NCBI GenBank assembly: GCA_021396245.1
Contig: WNYE01000092.1
Coordinates: 1-64,000 of the forward strand
Direction: 5' to 3'
DNA length: 64,000 nt
Source of the DNA: Sporothrix humicola
Lineage: Eukaryota; Ascomycota; Sordariomycetes; Ophiostomatales; Ophiostomataceae
Made by a program: the position numbers and the translations under genes
Shown: positions 52,876-61,900 of the stretch, piece after piece
How the letters are laid out: each line of letters starts with the position of its first letter
How positions within the stretch are numbered: the stretch's first letter is position 1
Notes under the pieces: generated by a model
Told to the model about the DNA's origin: nothing
Databases searched by the model: none
The model's input: the letters and a program-made list of their open reading frames with translations, nothing else

Positions 52876-54648
52876 ATGGAAGCGGAGGATCGGCGGCGAA
52901 AACACCACCTTCAGAGAGGCCTGGCTGCACGCCTACCGCAGGCGTGCGCTTGGCCGCGAGAACTGCCGCTTGAGCTGTGGACCATGATCGCTGGGTTCCT
53001 GGTGCGAGAATGCGCAATCGTCAGTCTTCAGGAGCAGGTACTCAAATCCCAGAACAAGCAAAGGCGCCTCGGTCTGGATTTGGCAAAGCCCGTGTACGCG
53101 TCGTACGTCTCGGTCGAGGGGCGGTGCTATCTGCAGTGTCTGAGAAACATGGACACGCAAGATCATGACGCCAACAGCGCAGAAACCAAGAGAATGAGTC
53201 TGCTGTTTCCGGGATGCTCCGTGTTCACGCAGTCGCGCGTGGATCTTCTTGTCGCTGCAGACCATCTTGGCATCCGCCGAGTGGTCTTCATCCCCGAGGG
53301 CCAGAAACTGGTAGAGTGGTGTCGTCGCCAGGCGTATATCCCCGGGCTCTGGTGGAAGCACTTTCCAGCAGACGTGCTGGCCGCCTCAGTCAGTGGGCCG
53401 GCTTTGATCGTCGAGCACGATGTAAGTGTCTTGGTCTTGCTGTTGTTGACCAGGCTGCAGTGCTAAGACAGCACTTACTAATAACTACCCAACTGCATTG
53501 CAGGTCCTCAAGGTACGAGACATCCGCATAGCGTCCTCTGAACCATTTGAAACCCGCATCAATTGGCCATTTCCGCTGCCATCCCCTCCAGAGGTAATCG
53601 ATATAGTGTCGCCAAGCCAGCGGCCCGTTCCGATGCCCTTTCAAATGCGCAGTGTAAATCTAAATTTCCCGGGCACCATTGGCTACTCGGTGGCTTTCAA
53701 TATGATATCCGTTGTATCTATCGTCTCGCACAGACGAAACGAGGTAGCCACTGCAAGCTTGTATAAAGACGCCAATCCGGGTTGTCTCTGGATATACATG
53801 CCCATCAGCGAAGGAGAGTACGTCACCGACGTCAGTCGGCGCATCACGTACATCATACAGCGGCCACGCATTGGGCTTGTTGTAAGTAGATTGGTCTTGT
53901 TCTTGTTCGTGTGCGTGTCTGTGGCTGACGTTTTGGGCAGCTGTCAACGAACCGCGGGCAAACAAAGGTATTTGCAGATTATGGGCGCCACTATCTGCAC
54001 ACCCACCGTCTCGCCGCCTTGACCGGAGCACCTTGCTGCATGTACTTTAACCAGGCGGACACACAGCGCGGAGTACGCAATGTTCGAGTGGTCGCTTTTG
54101 ACGACGCAGCCGCCGACGGCAACACGGCTTCACATGGCGATTCATACAAACCCCCCAATCTGCCTGTGCCGGTGTCACCATGCCCTGCAACGGGAAGCAC
54201 CGAATATTGGCACTACTCGTCCTGCTCGCTGGAAAATGCAGTGGCAATCCAGACCTGCATGGATGCGACAGCGACAGAAACCAAACAGCATCGACCCATC
54301 ATCGGTATGTTGGTCTCGTATGCCGACGGCCACCAGGAATGTGTCGGCCAATGGCGATTTGACTGGGCATCAAAGCTCATGATCACCAGCGGGACCGACG
54401 GGCTGCACTTTTGTCACCAGATAACGCGGTTGGGGTCCATTTGGCGCCACAGATTTATTGGCGCTGTTGCACTGCACACCGCACTGCGTCAGACGCCCCA
54501 GACACCACAGACACCACAGACACCACAGACACCCCAGACGTCACCAATTACCGACAGCCAATGGGTCGCCGTCGACTGGACAGGCACGTTGGAGTGGTGG
54601 TTTTCCCATCGCCAAAATTGGCTGTACCACAATGGCGTGAGGCTTTGA
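52876..54648 (+). CDS. F-box-like fungal protein
   Basis: Model: join of 52876-53421, 53504-53881 and 53941-54648, 543 residues; both introns (82 and 59 bp) are phase 0 with GTAAGT donors and CAG acceptors. In-frame ATGs at 52738 and 52786 are alternatives that would lengthen the N-terminus. Residues about 27-70 look like an F-box (WPRELPLELWTMIAGFLV), the Skp1-binding motif of SCF ubiquitin ligases. The next part follows a layout common in fungal F-box proteins: YASYVSVEGRCYLQCLRN, then a beta-rich region with PGLWWKHF. The last exon adds a conserved-looking domain and a QTP repeat (five units, DNA at about 54489-54534). Target unknown; the F-box call is moderate. Confidence 0.72.
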
Positions 54649-55978
54649 CACACGAAAAGGGGCAGATGTAAACCTGTTTCGTATATAGCAACAATAACAG
54701 ACAATGATTGGGGCTCTGCTCGGCGGCTATGCAGGTCCATGCAGGCTGTCTGCTGCCCGACTTTGAGTGCCTGCCTTTCTTAGCCCGACCTTTGTGTCGA
54801 ATACCACTGCACCACTGTGTGCCTACATCGACCGCCTATTGTCCAGATTCGGCCGCCCCTTTGTGACAAAGTGCGGCTCAAATTATGGTGTAATATTTAC
54901 CGTGATGTTTCATATATTCTTTTTACGCGCTGGATTCTGCGGAGGCGCAATATCGCTGAATTACGTTGTAGCCAGGCTGTGAGTGGTCTATTGTGTATTG
55001 CAGCCATTTCCCCTCACTGTTTGTAAACAGCAGCGGTCTCATTTGGAAAATGGGCGGTCGCTTTTTCTAACAGCGGCCTGGTCTAGTTTTAAAAAGTGAG
55101 CATTTTCTCACATATAAATATTGCTCCTTTACGTTTCAACCAATTTTTTTCCTAACAAAACAGAAAAAAAAAAGAAAAAAAAAAAAAAGCCTCCCGAAAG
55201 ATAAACAAAACTCGATTAAAGAACAATCGACCTACTCTCGCAACATGAAATCAAAACAACATAGTCTTATTACTATAGAGCCCATAACACCAGTTTGCAT
55301 TTATTACTTTGACTTTTGACTTTATCTATCCGCGAACAAAGGTCACACTGCGATCCTGTTTCCCTTCGCATCGGTGCTGGTGCGAAACAGTCAAACAGGC
55401 TGGTCTTCGGTCTAGGTCTCGCCCGTTCAACTCTACATTGGCAACAATGTAGTCATGCTCTTCGTGTCACCAGTGTCTCCAAAATAGGTCAACTTCAAGA
55501 GCTCCCCGAAATCAGCACCAAAGCCAAAATAAAAATAAAAACCAGAACCTGAGTAACCTACTCCAGGGCTGAACCCAAGCACGTGGACATCACGTTCATG
55601 ACGCCAATGTCGTTGATCCTGAAAGATGTCGAGGACGTCACCGGCCCGAGACCGAGCCTTGCATAGGCGTAAGCCTGGCAGACGGCCCCGTTCCTTTTTT
55701 TATTCTTTTCTTGTTCCTACGATAGATACACGGTGATCATGCTCACGTTGTGATTTTAATAAAAAGGAAATATCGTATTTTTTCGTCTTAAATACAAACA
55801 AAACCCGCCTTAAAGAACCCGCCATAAACGCTTACTAATGAATCCATGTTCTCGCTAGAAAAAGACAAGACTGTAAATACAAAATAAATACAAGGCGACC
55901 GCTCGCTTTTCATACACACAAAGGTACAAGAAAAAAATGAACAACAAAGCTAGTGGCACATGACACGTGCACCCTCCT
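54649..55978. other. Intergenic region between convergent genes
   Basis: About 1.3 kb. A-rich stretch at 55160-55190, and short frames without support. No gene seen. Confidence 0.55.
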
Positions 55979-58900
55979 TTACTCCCCTCGTGACCGCCGG
56001 TTGAACTCCTCGACGGCGACGGCGACCATGCGGTACAGGAACGCACGTCCGCTCTCCTCGGCGACGGGGATGAACGGCCCGTTCATGTTGCCGCGCAGCG
56101 TAATGCTAATGCCGGTGCGCTCCTTGGCGATGCCCTGGATGTCGCGCAGCGGGGCGTCCCACTCGCTCGTGAGGCGGCGCGACCGAATCAGCAGAATGCG
56201 GGCGTAGGTGACCATGGCCACCATGTCTTCGAGTGGCAGCTCCAGGTGGCCAATGTAGACTTCGTCAAAGTATTTTCCATCATCAACCTGCTTGAGCCAG
56301 AACTGCCCCAGGGCCTCGCGCTGGCTGTAGGGCCTCACAATGCCGTCGGCGGGCACGAAGCGGGTCAGGCGGACACGGTCGAGCTCAGACCCATCGAACA
56401 CGGTGGTCGTGTTGCGGATGCCCTCCGAAACGTTGCTGGCCAGATCGAGGACGCCAATGACGGGTTTGGTGGCGACGCCAATGACGCCCTTACCGATGCC
56501 CTTGAAGAAGCCGAGGGCACCCTCCTGCTCGGCGCCTTCCAGGGGTTTGCGGGCGAGACCGCCGACACCGGACGCGACCGAGGTAATAAACGAGTTGGCG
56601 CCGGCGGTGACGCCGTACAGCGCATGCTTGGGCCGGTTGCGGGCACGCGTGATGCGCCGGCGGTCCTGGAACTGCTTATCGAGCGTGGCGGCCGCCAGGC
56701 CCTTGGACATGGCGCCGGTGAACTTGGAGACGGAGTCGCTGACGCCATAGACCGACTTTTTCATGAACGAGGCGGCGCCACGCGCCAGGCCGATGCCCAG
56801 GTCCTCGGGCCGGTCCGACATGATGAGACCCTGGTACGGCTCGTAAAAGATGTCCGTGATGCCCGACGAGATGTTGTTGAAGAGGCCGACGGGGTTGCCC
56901 AGGAAATCGGCCGAACCCAAAATCTTGTGGATTTGGTAGAGGGCTTCCTGGGAGTAGTGGTTGGACACGTTTTGGGTCAGCACGGGAATGGACACGCGCA
57001 CGTTTTCGAGCATGAGCGCGTTGAGGCGGATGGGCGCGTCATTGACGTTGCCAATGGCCATTGTGATAATGTTGAAGAAGAACATGAGCGGGTTGCGGGA
57101 CGACGTCTTGTCCTCGACGTTGACGCGCTCGGTGCGCACAAACGAAATGTCGAGCTGCATGGGCTGGATGTTGAGCATCTCAAAGTAAATGTCGCGGCCG
57201 GACTGCTGGGCCTTCGGTTCGGGGATGCCCAGGCTCTCGTCGCACAGCTGGCCCTCGACGTCCTCGGACGCCCACGAGGCGCCCGGCACTTTCGAGAAAT
57301 CGAGCACGGCAAAGACAAAGTCCTCGTCGAGATCGAGCGTCATCTCTTGCAGCAAAATGGTGGCGTACTTGATGTACTCGACACCGTACGAGTCGTCCTT
57401 GACGCGCGTCACCATGACGTGCAGCGAGGGGTGCGCCTCGATTTCTTGCGCCCGTTTGGGGACGACGCTCGGGTACAGAATCATGGGGAAGATGCCGCCG
57501 TAGAGCTGGTTGTCGATCTGGATCCACTTGATGGCCATGCTCACCGTCTGGTACTGCACCGAGTCCGTGTACCGCAGCTGGACTTCGCGCAGCGTAATGT
57601 AGGCCAGCTCCTTGAGGTGCGAGTTGATCAGTGAGACACCGATGCCGGCCAGGCGCAGCTGGGCCCGGAACGTGACGCCCGTGTCCTGCTCTTTGGCCTC
57701 GAAGCTCGTGCGGCTGCGCTCGCCGTCGGCGCCGGCACTGCTTGTGTTTGTCCGCGCCAGGCTGTTGCTCGACGTCGAAACGTGGCTGCGCTGCCGGTAC
57801 AGACTCTGGGACTGCTTAAAGTTGGACAGCAGCATCGTCTGCGTGGGCCCGTCGGCGGTGACGTTGATGTCGATGATCTTGGCCTGGCCGTTGACGCCCA
57901 CAAACTTCATAGGCAGCTGGTTGCCAATCTCGGCCAGCTTGACGTGGCGCTCTTTGCCGAAAACGTTGATGACAATCTCGCGCGCTTTTGCGGCTGGGAA
58001 GTCCCAGGCATAGGGCATGATGCTGCGCGGCGGCAGGCGGTAGCGGATGGGCCGCCAGCCCGACAGGTCCTCGACGCCGTCTTCGTCGACATTGGGGTTG
58101 GCCTGGTAGAACGTAAACTCGGTGTCGCTCTCGTTGCGCATCGAGAACGGCCAGTTGCGCGTCTCCATGCTCAGACTAATAAAAATGGTGGCGCCTTCCA
58201 TGAGGATCTCGGTGCGCACCAGCTTCTGGCGCTGGCCCGGCTTGGCGAGCTTGATGTAGGCCGTGCCCAGATCCGAGATGTTGAACGGCGACGACCACTG
58301 GCTGTTGACGTCGGGGTACGAGAGGCACAGCTGCTTGACGGGGCTCTTTTGCAGGAAATGCAGCGGCTGCAGCGCGCCGGCCTTGATGTGCAGCACATTG
58401 GACGAGCTCGGCTCGCGGATGTTGATGGCTTCTTCCAAACTGTTCTTGATTACAAAGCGCGGCGACAGGGTGACAATCTTGGTCATCTTGTACTTGCCCT
58501 CGCCCGGCTCGACATTGATACCAATGTGGATCTCTGTGCTGCGTGTCCGTGTCGACTGCAAGACCACCTCGGACGAGCTGCCGATGGCGTCGAAACTCTG
58601 CGGCTTGCTCCACTCTGAGTCGCCGACCCTCAACAGGGCACGGTTGCGGTTGTCCTCGGTGGCGTACGAGAACATGAATGGCAGGGCGCGGGCGTGTTCG
58701 TTGTTGCCCCGCGGCGGCTCAATGAGCATCTGGCCCGCGGCGGACCGCGCCTGCTGCATGAAGCCCTTGGACCGCACATCGACTTCGAGCGCCGTCTTGT
58801 TGAGGATCACGTACGGGCTGTACACCGTCACCTTGAAGGCGCCGCCGGCATCGGGGATGCGGTAGTAGTGGAGGCACAGGTGCAGGTTGAGGCCCTCGTC

Positions 58901-61900
58901 GTCCTTGCAGACCAGAATCTTTTCCTTGTGGAAGTCCTCCGACGTGCCCGAGTTGATGATAGCAAAGTCGCTTGGCTTGAACACAGTGTCCTGCATGTCG
59001 ACGCTCAGCAGCAACAGGTGGGACAGCTCGGTGACGTGGACGGGGCTGACGCCGCCCTTGCGCAGGAAATTGGTCCAGTCCCGCTTGGTGTTCTTATCGT
59101 AGATGCGGTACTTGAAGTCGTAGGGCAGCAGGTTCTCGAGGACGACAGGCGCCGACAGCTTGATGCGCATGTAGGGGTAATTCTGCACGAGCGGGTTGCC
59201 GCGGTCAAAGTTGGCATGGACTTGGAAGAAGAAGGAGTCGCCGTGCTCGCCCTTGCAGACCATGGTGCGCGTGGGCCGCTTGAGCAGGTCGCGCCACCAG
59301 AGCGTGTCGGTGGACCAGTCGTAGCCAAAGCCCGAATCTGGGCGCACCACGAGGCTCTTGAGGTAGACGGCGCCGACAGGGGCCGGGCGAGATTCGCCGG
59401 GAGCGATCTTTTCGATCTTGAGGAGGTGGCCCTCGCGCGCATCATAGACGCCGATTTCGACGGGCAGCTGGGTCTCGTTCTCGACGACGAGGGGGCTGCG
59501 AAACGTGACATACTTGACATTGTCCTCGCCGAGCTTGACGTCCACCAGCAGACGGTGCAGCACCTGGTTGCTCTTGGGGCGCAGGCCAAAGATGAACTGG
59601 CCCTCACGGTTGAGGCGGATGCTCTTGACGGGGTCGAAGCCGGAGCTTTCGAGCAGGACCTGCACGTTTTGCGACTGCGACTCCACGATTAGGTTCTCGC
59701 GCATCTTTTCCCACTGCTCGAAGCTCCAGGGCGCCTCGTCACCGTCCTCGAGACGCACAGTAATCTCTTCGTTGCTTAGAGTGCTGCGCGAGCTAACGAC
59801 AATGCCAAAACCAGTGTAGTTGCGGATGCGGTACGGCGCTTCGGTGCCGCGTGCTTTGCCCAGGACGTCTTGCGGCGTTTGCATTAGGAAGGCGGCTGAC
59901 TTGGAGGCCAGGGCAATCGACGACGACGTAATGGTAATGTCAAACGTCTTCTTGGAGGCGACGTCAAACGAGAAGACGCCCGTCTCCTTTTCGCGGCCGA
60001 CGCCGATCGACACCTCCCACGGCTCGACGAGCGGCTCCCAGGCCGACTTGGCAAAGTTGTAGACGTTTGTGTACAGGCCAATCATCGTGTCCGCTCTCAA
60101 ATTGGTGGACCAGTCCTCGGCGGACACCATAAAGTTCTTGATGCTCAGATCCAGAATGGGCAGCTCGTGGAGGTCGCCAATCAGGACGACGCGGATGCCG
60201 TCAATCGTGGCGTGGAGCGCCTCGTGCCGGACCACGGCGTCTTCTTTATTCTCATCACCACCGTCAAACTGCGACAGAGACTTGCGACGGGACGATTTAG
60301 GCCGCAGAGAATTGCCTCCACTTAGCGCCCTGCTGCGGTTCGAGATGTTGGTGATGGCAGCTCTCGTTGACGACGCAGCAGCGGCTGCCACCGTCGACTG
60401 GCCCTTGCCGCTGGCGGTGCGCTGCTTGATGCCCTCCTGGCGCAGCTTCTTGGCTTTTTCCTCGGCCGCCGACGGCTTGTGCTTCTTGTTGCTGTCGTCG
60501 CTCTCGGAGAGCTCCGAGGCCTTGCTGATAATCTGGAGGATCAGCAGGATATCGCGCAGGGACAGGCGCAGAACGAGCGGCTCAATGTCAATGTTGATGT
60601 TGGTCAGGTCGGGCTTGGAGCTGTCCATGGACAGCTGGATGGAAAAGTCGTCAATGATGCGCAGCCGCGAGTCGTCGAAGCGGTCCATGCGGCACAGGTA
60701 CATGCCCACTTCTGAGACTTGGAAGGTCAGGGCGTGCTGTTGAGACAGGAGCACCTGCTTGGTGCCCAGGACAATGGCTTCTGACGACGTGCTCAGGGGG
60801 TTGGCAATGAGGATGATTTGGGCGTCCACAACGTTGACACGGAAGGCAACAGTTGTCTTTGGCTCAGGCACGGGCTCTGGCTCTGGCTCGTCGGCCTGGT
60901 CGTCTCCTTGTCTTGACGGGACAACCTGCAGTGACCGGCTGCGCTCGGTGCTCGAGTCGTTGCCGCTGCCATGTTGCTGGCTGGACTGGCCCGTGAACGT
61001 CACCCTCATAGAGTCGACGTCTGACTCTTCGGGCGTTTCCGTGGGGCTGGTGAGGTCGTCGATAACGGCCGTGGGCGGTTCCTCGACGTGCATGCCCACC
61101 GAGATAAACTGCTGGATGGCAAAGATGTAGTCGAGCGCAAAGATGACGCGCGGGCTGTCGACGGCGACAATGGCAATGATGCTGCGGTCGGTCTGAGGTT
61201 GGCCGTTGCCACCTCCACCCCCCGTCATCGTTATGCTGGCCATAAACTGCTGGACCTTCTTGTTGGACGAGGTCATGATGCGGCGGTACTTGTTGGTCTC
61301 GCCCGGCCGGCTGTCGTGGATCGTAAACGACTCAATGACAAACTCGGCCTCGAGCGAGCCGTTGGCCTGCATTCGCAGCTTGAGTTTGCTATCGTCGAGC
61401 GAGAAGCGGGACAGGCTGGCGCTCTCCAGGTTGTGGACGGGGCGGTCCTCGGGCGCGTTGATGAGCTCGAGACCAATGGTCTTGATCTTGAAGACGAGGT
61501 CCAGTTTGGTCCACGTGTCCGAGTGCGAGCCCAGCTCGGGGCCCATGTCGATGATCTGGCCGTCGCTGATATCGCCGTCGGGCGATGGTGAACTGAATCC
61601 GGGGCGTGCCCTCTCCAGATCGCGGCCGTCGAGGTCGTGCTCGACTTCCTCCTCAACGCTCTGCTGGACGTCTTCTTCAGACGCAAAAGCGGCCGGCACC
61701 GACTTGCTGATTTCCAAGAGGAATTGCAGCTGGTACTGGGTCAGTCTTAAATTGAAATCGGTCATATGGCCGACAATCTCCGTGTCGGGCCGCTTGAGGT
61801 TGGGCTTATGCTCGGCATGCGTGACTTGGAAGGCGAGGTCGACGTGGTCGATCAGCTCCAATTCCTCGGACCGGTCGTCAGAGTAGTGCAGCAGCGACGT

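Noticed and set aside
56246..57634. 462-codon plus-strand frame, and others across 56-63.9 kb
   Set aside because: Antisense shadows of Vps13.
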